Positions 54,090-62,942 of a DNA stretch of 64,000 nucleotides are shown piece by piece. Both the position numbers and the translations under genes were made by a program. Under the pieces are notes generated by a model. The model searched no databases and was not told the origin of the DNA. It was given only the letters and a program-made list of their open reading frames with translations. This DNA comes from Gemmatimonadota bacterium (GTDB lineage Bacteria; Gemmatimonadota; Gemmatimonadetes; Gemmatimonadales; Gemmatimonadaceae): NCBI GenBank assembly GCA_016704465.1, contig JADJAD010000001.1:744001-808000 (forward strand), written 5' to 3'. Every line of letters starts with the position of its first letter. The first letter of the stretch is position 1.

Positions 54090-55022
54090 CTACGGCGTGA
54101 CCTCCGTCGTCCCGAGGGCAGGCGACGGAGCGGGGGCAGAGAGGCCGGCGCGCAGCATGGTCGTCGCGGTGTAGACGACGACAACAATGACGAGCCATCG
54201 CACGGCGGTGAGCGGCAGACTGCCGACGATGAACGCGGCGATCAAGACCGCCGGGAGTCCACCGAGGGTGAGCCCGAGCGAGGCGCGCCAATCCACCTTA
54301 TTGGCGCGGGCGAAGCGCATGGCGCCGACCGGCATGAGAAACGCGCTCGAGCCCATCATGATGGGAAAGGCGGCCGTCGGGTTCATGCCGAGCAAGCTGA
54401 CGAGGATCAAGCACGGGGCATAGAGCCCGATGCCGACCGTCATGAGTGCGCCGAGAACGAAGTTTCCGACGAGGCCGATCGCGAGGCGCGTACCGTTGAT
54501 GCCTAACAGCTCCCCGCCGCCGGGGAGGAGGTTCAGTTGCGACAGCAGCATCAGGGCAGCAGCGGCGGCGAGCGCCCCCCCCATGCCGAGCTGGATCCGA
54601 CGCCGCGACCACCCCGACACCACGCCGGCCCCGATGTACGAGCCGATGACCGCCGCCGCGATCATCAGGACCAGCGTCGTCGGGTCAACGGGGACGAGGC
54701 GCGTGTAGATGAAGGCCTGCGCGATGACCGGAATCGTGTGGCCCAGGTTGAGCGTCCCGGGGAGCAGTTCGTCTGGCATCAGTCGCCACTGACGAACGGC
54801 GGCGGTGGTCGTGGCGAACGAGCCGATGCCGAGCGTGTCGAAGAAGTTGGTGCCGAAGCCGACAGCCAGCAGCGCGGGCGTCGGGGCAACGGCGGTGCCG
54901 TCTGCGCGGCGCTTGACGATCAGCCGCCACGCGGCGACGACGAACCACGTCGTGAGCACGGCGAGTGCGCCGAGCAGGGCGACCTTCGGATTGATGGCGG
55001 GCGACGCGGTGGGCAGTTGCAT
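54090..55022 (-). CDS. TauE/SafE-family membrane transporter
   Basis: 310 residues with about eight membrane helices. The duplicated TauE/SafE pattern is visible: VGFGTNFFDTLGIGSFATTT near the first half, then LVGNFVLGALMTVGIGLYAPC and LLGMNPTAAFPIMMGSSAFL in the second. The family exports sulfite, sulfoacetate or related organosulfur anions. No sulfur gene is adjacent, so the substrate is open. Confidence 0.88.
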   Translation of the reverse strand: MQLPTASPAINPKVALLGALAVLTTWFVVAAWRLIVKRRADGTAVAPTPALLAVGFGTNFFDTLGIGSFATTTAAVRQWRLMPDELLPGTLNLGHTIPVIAQAFIYTRLVPVDPTTLVLMIAAAVIGSYIGAGVVSGWSRRRIQLGMGGALAAAAALMLLSQLNLLPGGGELLGINGTRLAIGLVGNFVLGALMTVGIGLYAPCLILVSLLGMNPTAAFPIMMGSSAFLMPVGAMRFARANKVDWRASLGLTLGGLPAVLIAAFIVGSLPLTAVRWLVIVVVVYTATTMLRAGLSAPAPSPALGTTEVTP

Positions 55023-55261
55023 GAGAGCGCTGGGCGGGGAGGGTGGGCAGTGTTCGATGGGTACGGTGGACGCGTCGGTCGGCAGGACGATGCAGGACGG
55101 GCGAACAGCTCGCTAGCTGCAGATGACGCGTTGATCCAGCTTCGCTAGCCGTCCTCGGCTCCACACTGCATCGTTCCTCGAGCAGGTGTTCAAGCTCACA
55201 GTACAGCGGTCGGTGCACCCGACCCGACGTCTTTCGCGTCCCGACGACACGGAGTCCCCGC

Positions 55262-55807
55262 ATGAAGGCAGCAGACCAAAAGGCGCTGATCCAGACGCTC
55301 AAGGATCGGTTCGAGCAGCACAGCAGTCGTCACAGCGGGATCAAGTGGAGCGAGGTGCAAGCAAAGCTTGCGGCTTCTCCTCGCACGCTCGACGCACTCC
55401 ACGAAATGGAGCGTACGGGCGGGGAGCCGGATGTCATCGGGTACGACAAGAAGTCCAAGTCCTTCATCTTCTGCGACTGCTCGCCGGAGAGCCCAGCGGG
55501 GAGGCGCAGCCTGTGCTTTGACGGCGACGCACTGGCCGCACGCAAGGCGAACAAGCCGAGTGGCAGCGCGATGGAGATGGCGGCCTCGTTTGGCATCGAG
55601 ATCCTTACCGAAGCGCAGTATCGCGAACTTCAGGAACTCGGGGAGTTTGATGCGAAGACGTCGAGCTGGGTGATGACGCCGTCAGGCATACGCGAGCTCG
55701 GTGGTGCGCTCTTCTGTGACCGTCGGTTTGGCCAGGTCTTTGTCTATCACAACGGGGCGGAGTCGTATTACGCGGCTCGGGGCTTTCGCGGGCGGGTCAG
55801 CGTGTAG
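55262..55807 (+). CDS. DUF4256 family protein
   Basis: 181 residues matching DUF4256 along its length: LIQTLKDRFEQHSSRHSGIKW, GGEPDVIGYDKKSKSFIFCD, SPAGRRSLCFDGDALAARK, EMAASFGIEILTEAQYRELQ, TSSWVMTPSGIRELGGALFCDRR and VFVYHNGAESYYAARGFRG. No biochemical function is known. It begins 240 bp from the divergent TauE/SafE gene and precedes a DUF1810 gene on the same strand. Confidence 0.9.
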   Translation: MKAADQKALIQTLKDRFEQHSSRHSGIKWSEVQAKLAASPRTLDALHEMERTGGEPDVIGYDKKSKSFIFCDCSPESPAGRRSLCFDGDALAARKANKPSGSAMEMAASFGIEILTEAQYRELQELGEFDAKTSSWVMTPSGIRELGGALFCDRRFGQVFVYHNGAESYYAARGFRGRVSV

Positions 55808-55850
55808 GTGGGCGAGGCCGAGGTTCGAGCCGGATTCGACTCTCGATACG

Positions 55851-56312
55851 ATGCACGATCCACACGATCTTCAGCGCTTCGTCGTGGCGCAGGAGGACGA
55901 CTACCAGCGCGCGCTCGCGGAACTCGCCAGCGGCCGCAAACGCACGCACTGGATGTGGTACATCTTCCCACAGCTCGATGGGTTGGCGTCGAGCGCGACC
56001 TCGAAGCGCTTCGCGATCAAGAGCGTGGAGGAGGCCCAGGCGTATCTGGCGCACCCGATCCTCGGCCCGAGACTCGTCCAGTGTGCCGAGGCGGTCCTCT
56101 CTGTCGAGGGGCAATCGGCCAACGCGATCTTCGGCACTCCCGACGACCTCAAACTGCAGTCCTCCGCGACGCTCTTCGCAGCTGTGCTGACGCCGGGCTC
56201 GGTCTTCGAGCGCGTGCTCACGCAGTACTTCGCCGGTGCGCGAGACGGCGGGACGCTCCGGCTGCTGGCGCAGCTTCAGCAGGCAGATACGGCCACTCAT
56301 GACCGCGAATAG
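55851..56312 (+). CDS. DUF1810 family protein
   Basis: 153 residues from ATG 55851, which gives the canonical family start (HDLQRFVVAQEDDYQRALAEL). Conserved blocks are KRTHWMWYIFPQLDGLASS, FAIKSVEEAQAYLAHPILG, IFGTPDDLKLQSSATLFAAV and FERVLTQYFAG. It is a compact helical protein seen across bacteria; no function established. It is 43 bp downstream of the DUF4256 gene, so the two may share a transcript. Confidence 0.9.
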   Translation: MHDPHDLQRFVVAQEDDYQRALAELASGRKRTHWMWYIFPQLDGLASSATSKRFAIKSVEEAQAYLAHPILGPRLVQCAEAVLSVEGQSANAIFGTPDDLKLQSSATLFAAVLTPGSVFERVLTQYFAGARDGGTLRLLAQLQQADTATHDRE

Positions 56313-56372
56313 GCGACACCCGCCGATGCATCACGGCTCCCGGCGGCGCACCATTCCTCGACGCGAACGCGA

Positions 56373-57176
56373 ATGACCTTGCTCATCACCGGTGGCACCG
56401 GAACCCTCGGCCGCGCCCTGGTCGACGCGGCGACGGCGGCGGGACTTGCGGTGCGCGTTGCCAGCCGGCGGTCCGGGCCGCGCGACGCGTCGACGACTGG
56501 CGAGTGGGCACAGATGGACCTCGAGAGTGGTGTCGGTGTGGCATCGGGGTTGGCGGGGGTCGACACCGTGATTCACGCCGCGAGCGATCCACGGCGATCG
56601 AAGGCCGTGGACGTTCGCGGGACGCAACGGCTCCTGGACGCCGCGCGCAACGCCGGCATCCGGCACCTTGTCTATGTCTCGATCGTCGGTGTCGATCGGA
56701 TTCCCCTTCCCTACTATCGGCACAAGCTGGCAGCGGAAGCGCTGGTGGCGGCGGGTGCGGTTCCCTACTCGATCATCCGCATCACGCAGTTTCATGAACT
56801 CGTCGATACCATGCTGCGTGGCATCGACCGCATTCCGAGACTGCTCCTGGTGCCATCCGGATTCGAGATACAGAGCGTGGCGGCGGTGGAGGCCGCCGCA
56901 AGCGTGCTGCGCGGTCTCGCCGCCGGCCCCTCGGTGCCGCGCACTGATTTCAGCGGCCCAGAGGTACTGACGTGGAAGGAAGTTGCGGCGTTGTGGCTGT
57001 CGGCGCGTGGCGCCGGCAAGTCCGTGTGGAACGTGCCGCTGCCGGGTCGGGTCGCGGCCGCGCTTCGCCGAGGGTACGGCACCGCGCCAGCGGCGGAGCG
57101 CGGACGCCTGCGATGGCGCGACTGGGTGAATCACGTGTACGCGCGCGATGAGAAGGCGGAGGGTGCCGCCGAATGA
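56373..57176 (+). CDS. NAD(P)-binding protein, NmrA/SDR type
   Basis: 267 residues. The Rossmann glycine motif LLITGGTGTLGRALVDAA is at the N-terminus, followed by VRVASRR, DTVIHAASDPRRSKAVDV, GIRHLVYVSIVGVDRIP, YYRHKLAAEALV and YSIIRITQFHEL. This is the atypical SDR (NmrA-like) group; members act as reductases or redox sensors. A catalytic YxxxK (YYRHK) is present. It follows DUF1810 by 60 bp on the same strand. Confidence 0.9.
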   Translation: MTLLITGGTGTLGRALVDAATAAGLAVRVASRRSGPRDASTTGEWAQMDLESGVGVASGLAGVDTVIHAASDPRRSKAVDVRGTQRLLDAARNAGIRHLVYVSIVGVDRIPLPYYRHKLAAEALVAAGAVPYSIIRITQFHELVDTMLRGIDRIPRLLLVPSGFEIQSVAAVEAAASVLRGLAAGPSVPRTDFSGPEVLTWKEVAALWLSARGAGKSVWNVPLPGRVAAALRRGYGTAPAAERGRLRWRDWVNHVYARDEKAEGAAE

Positions 57177-57239
57177 CGCGAACATCAGGCACGCACCGCT
57201 GACTCGACGTGAACGACGTGGTCGCGAGGACGCCGCGTG

Positions 57240-58388
57240 TCAGCGCAGCGCGTACCGCTCGAGCCGCTCCAGCCCGTCGTCGTCCGTCGCGACCAGATAG
57301 GCACTGGCCCGTCCCAGGGCGACGAGGCGCCGGCCAGCCGGAAGCGTCGTGCGCCGCACGTTGCGCCCGGCGGCGTCGAAGACATCCCACGTCGAGCGCG
57401 TCCCCACGTGCCCCGAACGCTCCACCCACAGTGTGCCGTCGATGGCCACGAGCGGCGCGGCCTGCGTGAACGGCCCCATGACAGCGGCAAACGTGTTCCG
57501 CGCGGCGACCTCCCGGATGGTCTTCTCCTGGAGCAGCTCGGCGGGAGCGGCGCTCATTCCGCCATTCGGATCGCGGCCACCGATCGGGGAGTTGGCGATG
57601 AAGCGGCGGGTGAAGGCCACACGGTCGGCCATCGTCACCGGGACACGATCGCTGGGCACGGCTATCCCCGGTGACATGCGGCCATCCGCGCTGCGCCAGT
57701 CGACGCGGTACTCGTTGGCGCGCACGATGGCGACCCGCCCGTCCGCGCCGGCCGCCCAGCCATCCTGCGGCGCGAATGGCACGAAGGGGATCCCCAGCTG
57801 CCGGTCATTCCGATTCGGCGGCGTGGTCGCCCCCTGGATGAGCGCGATCGTATCGACCGTCGCGCGTCGCAGATCATAGCGCACCACCCAGACCGAGTCG
57901 CCCCGCTCCCGCGCGTTGGAGATCCACCCCGGGATCTGCAGGTAATACCGCCCCTGCGCATCGACCGCGCGCGCGCTGAGCGCGACGCCGATACCGGGGA
58001 TCCGAAGCGAGAAGGAGCGGGCGATGGTCAGTGCAGGCGTCACCACGACCAGGCGTGAATTCCCTTCGTCGATCAGGAGCGTCGAATCGCCCGACATGGG
58101 AATCAGCGACGTCGGAAGGTGATACTCCAGCGGTCCACGTCCCGGCCGGCCGATCACTTGCACCCTTCCCGAGGCGAAGTCGGCCACAACGAGCCGTTCC
58201 TCCAGGCGATCGGTGAGCAGGACGCGTCCGTCCGGGAGTTCCCGCACCCCTCGGATCTGCGAGAAGTCGTGCGTGAGCGTCGCGGTCGGCGCACGCAGCG
58301 TGACGATCGTCTGCGACGATGCCGCGGAGCCGCCCACCATCAGCAGGATCGTCGTGCCGATCCAGGTCGAGCGTCGTTTCGTCGTCAT
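57240..58388 (-). CDS. Exported six-bladed beta-propeller protein
   Basis: 382 residues; signal peptide (IGTTILLMVGGSAASS). Repeated blades such as FSQIRGVRELPDGRVLLTDR, ERLVVADFASGRVQVIGRPG, RAVDAQGRYYLQIP and PLVAIDGTLWVER match the NHL/6-bladed propeller group common in Gemmatimonadota. GRGPLEY between blades is typical of this subgroup. No catalytic site is evident; a binding function outside the cytoplasm is inferred. Confidence 0.85.
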   Translation of the reverse strand: MTTKRRSTWIGTTILLMVGGSAASSQTIVTLRAPTATLTHDFSQIRGVRELPDGRVLLTDRLEERLVVADFASGRVQVIGRPGRGPLEYHLPTSLIPMSGDSTLLIDEGNSRLVVVTPALTIARSFSLRIPGIGVALSARAVDAQGRYYLQIPGWISNARERGDSVWVVRYDLRRATVDTIALIQGATTPPNRNDRQLGIPFVPFAPQDGWAAGADGRVAIVRANEYRVDWRSADGRMSPGIAVPSDRVPVTMADRVAFTRRFIANSPIGGRDPNGGMSAAPAELLQEKTIREVAARNTFAAVMGPFTQAAPLVAIDGTLWVERSGHVGTRSTWDVFDAAGRNVRRTTLPAGRRLVALGRASAYLVATDDDGLERLERYALR

Positions 58389-58469
58389 GGTCAGACCTTG
58401 TGGTCACCGGCGGTGATGCGGCGCGTCTCTGGTCACGACCCGCGCCCCGTCGCCGGTTCGACACCAAGA

Positions 58470-58551
58470 GCCGCCTCGAACGTTGCCGCGAGCGCCGCCT
58501 CGAACGTTGCCGCGAGCGTTGCCGCGAGCGTTGCCGCGAGCGTTGCCACGA
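58470..58551. repeat. 12-bp and 24-bp nested tandem repeat
   Basis: Two copies of a 24-base unit (gccgcctcgaac + gttgccgcgagc) are followed by further copies of its second half (gttgccgcgagc), the last one degenerate. It lies between two genes on the minus strand. Confidence 0.9.
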
Positions 58552-58616
58552 CTGCCACGGCACCCGTCGACAACGGTCGGCAGCCGACTCTTACGCGGGG
58601 TAGCGCGCGCCTCAGC

Positions 58617-60605
58617 TCACGGCGTCCAACCGGCCGCGCGCCACAGCGCTCCCGGATCAAACATCCGACCATCTCGCACCACCCACCGAGTGCGGCGCAC
58701 GTTGGCGATGTCGTCCAGCGGATCGGCGTCGAGCACCACGAAGTCGGCGCGCTTCCCCGCCTCGAGCGTTCCGCTGTCACCCTCCATTCCCATCGCGCGC
58801 GCGGCGACCAGCGAGGCGCTCTGGATCGCCTCCATCGGGGTGAAGCCGGCCTGGACGAACAGCTCGAGCGATCGCAGGAGCGAGTGGCCGGGTACCGCGC
58901 CGTCCGTACCGGCAACGATCGGTATCCCAGCGTCGTGCATCGCGCGAATGACGGCCAGCTGCCGCCGCAGCGCCTCGGAAGCCCCCGCCGAGTCGGTCGG
59001 ATTCGCGACGCTCCGATAGTTGGCGGCCAGCGCCGGGGGCGCTCCCCGGATGCCCGGCTCGAAGCGATCGATCGGGGTCGTGGGGGCGCGTCCGAGGAGT
59101 TCGTTCCACGGGATGGTCGGGTCGACCACGACGGGGTGGGCGGCGACGGCGGCGATCACATCGCGGACCTCCCGCGACGCGGTGTCGCCCGACACGGGCA
59201 TGTGCGCCACCTCGTCCATGCCGGCGTCGATCGCCGGCCGGATGCCTAACGACCGCGGCACATGTCCGGTGACCCGCATCCCCAGGTCGTGGGCACGGGC
59301 GACGATCGCGCCCACGACCTCGGGGCGCAGCATGGAGTACAGCTTCACCTGGTCATAGCCCGCCGCGCGGAAGCGTTCCACGACGGCGCGCCCCTCGGCC
59401 GGGGTGGCAGCGGTGACGGCCCCGAACGCTGCCGAATCGTCACCGTCCACCAAACCCGCCAGCAGCACGCGCGGTCCCACGCCAGCGCCGTCGGCGAGCG
59501 CTGTGCGGAAGGCGCGGAGGAACGGCTCCTCGCCCCCCATGTCGCGAATCGTCGTCACCCCGGCCGCGAGGTAGGCGGGTGCCCACTCCACCTGGCTGGC
59601 GTGGGCATGCATGTCCCACAAGCCGGGGATTGCAGTCTTGCCACGCCCGTCGACCACACGCATGCCGCCCGGAATGTCGACGACGGCGCGCTCGGCGACC
59701 TGCGATATGCGGCCGTTGCGCACGAGGATCGTGGCGTCGTTTATCGGACGTCGACCTGTGCCATCGATGATGCGCACTCCTTGCACGGCAAAGTCGCCCG
59801 ACGCGGTGGGCAACACGTCGCGCGCGACGCGGCGCATGTCGTCCACGCGGTCGGCGATCGCCGAGCGTTGCAGCTCGGGCAGTACAGCCGCGAGATCGGC
59901 GCGGACTCCCTCCATGGGAAGGATGTGGATGCGCGTGACGATTGCGGCGAAGCGGTCCTGCTCGTCGAGCCACACCGTCTCCCGACCCCAGACTACGCCG
60001 TCCACCGCGTAGCGACGGAGCGACGTCGCTCGGCCACCGACCTGCACGGTGTCGGTGCCGCGATAGTCGATGCGCGCGGCGTGCGTGTCGGGACCGGGCA
60101 GGAGTCGGATGGAAGGCGGGCGCCGGTGGCGTTCCCAGTAGCGCACGAGCAGCGCGCGCGCCGAGAGCGGGGGCCAGCCCTGCGCAACGTACGTGGCGCC
60201 GATCGGCCTTATCTTGGCGGTGATGCCGCGATCGCGGGCGACCGCCGAGTCGCCGGCCAGGACGACATCGGTCTCGACGTTCACGAAGCGATAGCTGCGC
60301 CCCTTGGCGCTGAAGCGTGTCGGCGCCAGGTCGGGGCCTACATCGAGCGTGGCGTCCAGTGAGAGCGGGGTACCGCGGTCCACGAGGCGCACGGCGGCGG
60401 TGAGTCGCGATCCCCGGCCGGCGTCGCGCACCACGTAGGTCTCGGTTCCGACCGGTCGGGCCAGGAGCGAGACGAGGATGGTGGCCGAGTCGGGGGCGAG
60501 CGCGCGTGTTGCAGCCTGTGCGGTGCCCACGCTCGGGAGTGCGAGGGCCACGAGTGCGAGCAACGCTGGTGGTCGTGTTGACGGGAGGTTCGTTAGGCGG
60601 CGCAC
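58617..60605 (-). CDS. Exported amidohydrolase with extra N-terminal domain
   Basis: 662 residues from a GTG at 60605, which opens a signal peptide (PPALLALVALALPSV, cleavage near TAQA). Residues about 30-265 form a beta-rich domain of unknown type (GTETYVVRDAGRGSRLTAAV ... RYAVDGVVWGRETVWLDEQ). The amidohydrolase follows: VQGVRIIDGTGRRPINDATI, then IPGLWDMHAH (metal-site His333 and His335), AHMPVSG, GIPIVAGTDGAVPGHS and LEAGKRADFVVLDADPLDD. Substrate unknown. The frame runs on into the upstream gene only because that gene is frameshifted near its end. Confidence 0.88.
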   Translation of the reverse strand: MRRLTNLPSTRPPALLALVALALPSVGTAQAATRALAPDSATILVSLLARPVGTETYVVRDAGRGSRLTAAVRLVDRGTPLSLDATLDVGPDLAPTRFSAKGRSYRFVNVETDVVLAGDSAVARDRGITAKIRPIGATYVAQGWPPLSARALLVRYWERHRRPPSIRLLPGPDTHAARIDYRGTDTVQVGGRATSLRRYAVDGVVWGRETVWLDEQDRFAAIVTRIHILPMEGVRADLAAVLPELQRSAIADRVDDMRRVARDVLPTASGDFAVQGVRIIDGTGRRPINDATILVRNGRISQVAERAVVDIPGGMRVVDGRGKTAIPGLWDMHAHASQVEWAPAYLAAGVTTIRDMGGEEPFLRAFRTALADGAGVGPRVLLAGLVDGDDSAAFGAVTAATPAEGRAVVERFRAAGYDQVKLYSMLRPEVVGAIVARAHDLGMRVTGHVPRSLGIRPAIDAGMDEVAHMPVSGDTASREVRDVIAAVAAHPVVVDPTIPWNELLGRAPTTPIDRFEPGIRGAPPALAANYRSVANPTDSAGASEALRRQLAVIRAMHDAGIPIVAGTDGAVPGHSLLRSLELFVQAGFTPMEAIQSASLVAARAMGMEGDSGTLEAGKRADFVVLDADPLDDIANVRRTRWVVRDGRMFDPGALWRAAGWTP

Positions 60606-60726
60606 GAGGACAGGGGCTTGGATGGACGGCGGCGGGGCCGCGAGGCGTCGTGCATGGTCACGAGTCACGAGTCTCGAGTCCGGTCGTGGGGGAGCGGAAG
60701 GGGGGTGCGTAGCCCGCGCATTCCCA

Positions 60727-62348
60727 TCAGGGCGCGCGCCAGACTGCAGGTTCGCTCGCATTCCCCACCCGATCGACCGCGTGCACAGCGATGGCATCGG
60801 TGGCCGACGCGCCCGCGCTGGCGGGGATGTCGACGAAACGCCGAGTGGCAGGATGGGTCCGCATGGACCAGGTGGACCGTTTCGCCATCGCACCACCCAC
60901 CAGGCCAGCGGCTTGCCGCCATCGCCGGCGATGGTGATGCGCAGCTGCGGCGGCGACCCTGCGACGCTGGCTACGGTCACGGTGGGCGCCGCTGGGCGCG
61001 TGGCGTCGAGCCACGTGGTCGCCGGCACGAGGGCGGGGGAGCCGAACACGCCGCCGCTGAGCAACGTCGCCAGTCCGCCACGATTGAGCCGCAGGGAGGT
61101 CGTGTTGTACAGCACGTTGCCGGTGGGGCCGCCAGCCACGCCGCTCCGCGATCGGCTGAACGACAGCTGCGACGCGATCTCGGAGGCCGCATAGGCGCTC
61201 CCCGTGCCGTCGGCGACGCGATAGGCCGCGAGCCCCGGCCAGAGGTGCCGGCGCTGTGTGTTCTGCAGCGTCCACCAGTCCACGAGCGCGGTGAAGCTCT
61301 GGCCCGTCGACGCCATGGACCAGTACAGCTGGGGCGAGAGATAGTCCACCCATCCACGTTGCAGCCAGAGTCGCGAATCGGCGTAGATCGACCCGTAGGC
61401 ATCGAGCCCCACGATGCCGGTGGGATTGCCAGGACGCCAGATGCCGAACGGACTCACCCCCACACGGATGGTCGGTGCGATGGCGTGTGCCTCCTGATAC
61501 AGGCGCTGAACGAAGCGATTCACGTTGTCGCGCCGCCAGTCGTCGCGTGACAGCGTTCCGCCCCCCGCCTGGTAGCGCGCGTACACCGCGCTGTCGGCAA
61601 AGGCGAGGTTGGGGCAGCGCGTGTCGGGATACGGATAGAAGAAGTCGTCGATGTGCACGGCGTCCACCGCATAACGACCGACGACGTCCTGCACCACGGC
61701 GATCGCCTGGTCGTGCACCGCCTGCTCGCCGGGATCGAACCAGAGCTGCGTGCAGTGCTGGCGCGTGAGGTCGGGGCGGCGCCTGGCGAAGTGCAGCGGA
61801 TGGAGCCGCGTGGTGTCGCTCAGGTTGCCGGCGCGGAAGGGATTGAACCACGCGTGCAGTTCGAGTCCGCGGTCGTGCGCGGCGGTGACGGCGAAGCTGA
61901 GCGGATCCCACCCGGGATCGGTCCCCTGCGTGCCGGTGAGCGAGCGCGCCCACGGCTCGAGCGTGGACGGGTACAGGGCGTCGCCGCTGGCCCGCACCTG
62001 CAGCACCACGGCGTTGAGGCCCGTGGCCACGGCGAGGTCGAGAATGGCGAGCAGCTCGTTCTGCTGCGCGGCCACGGTGAGGCTGCTGTTCGAGGGCCAA
62101 TCGATGTTGGCCACCGTGGCGATCCACAGCCCGCGGAACTCGCGGGGCAGGTCTGGCACCGTGAACGTCGGCGTCGGCAGGCCGGGGCCGGTTGGCAGGT
62201 CCGAGCGATCGCCGGTGCACGCGGTGGCGAGCAGGGCCAATGCCGCGCACGAGAGCGTTGCGCGAACGGCGGGCCAGCCGAGGCACCGGCGTTCACTCCC
62301 TCTTGCCAGCGTCGGCTCGACCTGCACGCCAGTTCGCACGAGGATCAT
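60727..62348 (-). CDS. GHL10 (DUF187) glycoside-hydrolase-like lipoprotein, frameshifted near its end
   Basis: About 540 codons. Lipobox in LALLATAC. The GHL10 domain is clear: EFRGLWIATVANIDWPSNSS, GLNAVVLQVRASGDALYPST, DRGLELHAWFNPFRAG, VDAVHIDDFFYPYPD, and DYLSPQLYW. These proteins are thought to be exported glycan- or peptidoglycan-acting enzymes, mostly uncharacterised. The C-terminal FN3-like domain (TVTVASVAGSPPQLRITIAG) breaks between about 60850 and 60895: the expected continuation needs two frame changes (DGETVHLVHADP, then ATRRFVDIPASAG) and ends with TGA at 60727. Without correction the frame runs into the next gene and mimics a 1243-residue fusion. Start at ATG 62348; an internal GTG at 62327 is an alternative. 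Confidence 0.85.
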
Positions 62349-62479
62349 TCAGTCGCGATTGAGTGGGACCACGGGCTCCATCACGGGCGCCACGTTCGCG
62401 CGTGACAGACGGGTGTGGCGCTCGGCATCGAATGGCCGCAATATGTCCGCAACGCAAGCCCCTACCGGACAAGCATCCC

Positions 62480-62896
62480 ATGACCGACCATGTCGCTGCG
62501 CCCCGGCCACGATGGAGCGTCGCACCCTACTTCCTCGTCGACGACGTAGTCGCCTCGGCGAACTTCTACCGTGACAAGCTGGGCTTCGACTATGACCGCT
62601 TCTGGGGTGAGCCGGCCGCGTTCTGCATGGTGCATCGAAACGGGGTCGTCCTGATGCTGAGCCAACTCGAGGCGACCGACGTCGTGCGGCCCAACCGCCT
62701 CGCCGATCCCGAGGGGAGCGCGTGGGACGCGTACATCTGGATCGATGATGCCGACGCGCTCCACGCAGAGTACAGCTCCAAGGGGGTCACGATCGCACGC
62801 CAGCTCTGTGACCAGCCGTATGGATGTCGCGACTTCGATGTCGAAGACTGCAACGGCTATCGCCTCTGCTTCGGCCACGATCTCGGCAGTAGCTGA
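62480..62896 (+). CDS. VOC (glyoxalase fold) protein
   Basis: 138 residues from ATG 62480: SVAPYFLVDDVVASANFYRD, KLGFDYDRFWGEP, FCMVHRNGVVLMLSQL, AYIWIDDADALHAEYSSKG and GCRDFDVEDCNGYRLCFGHD. The pattern fits bleomycin-resistance/glyoxalase-like VOC proteins, with the usual Glu-Asp near the C-terminal strand. Enzymatic role unassigned. Confidence 0.88.
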   Translation: MTDHVAAPRPRWSVAPYFLVDDVVASANFYRDKLGFDYDRFWGEPAAFCMVHRNGVVLMLSQLEATDVVRPNRLADPEGSAWDAYIWIDDADALHAEYSSKGVTIARQLCDQPYGCRDFDVEDCNGYRLCFGHDLGSS

Positions 62897-62942
62897 TAAG
62901 TTGCCCATGCGCACGCCAGCCTCCTCTCTTTCCCTACCACGC

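Noticed and set aside
58470..58551. Tandem repeat considered as a CRISPR array
   Set aside because: Units are contiguous 12/24-mers with no unique spacers and no cas genes are nearby.
58617..62348. Apparent 1243-residue fusion of a GHL10 protein and an amidohydrolase
   Set aside because: The linking stretch is low-quality coding sequence; the natural end of the GHL10 protein is found in another frame (TGA at 60727) and the amidohydrolase has its own signal peptide from the GTG at 60605. The fusion is a product of frameshifts.
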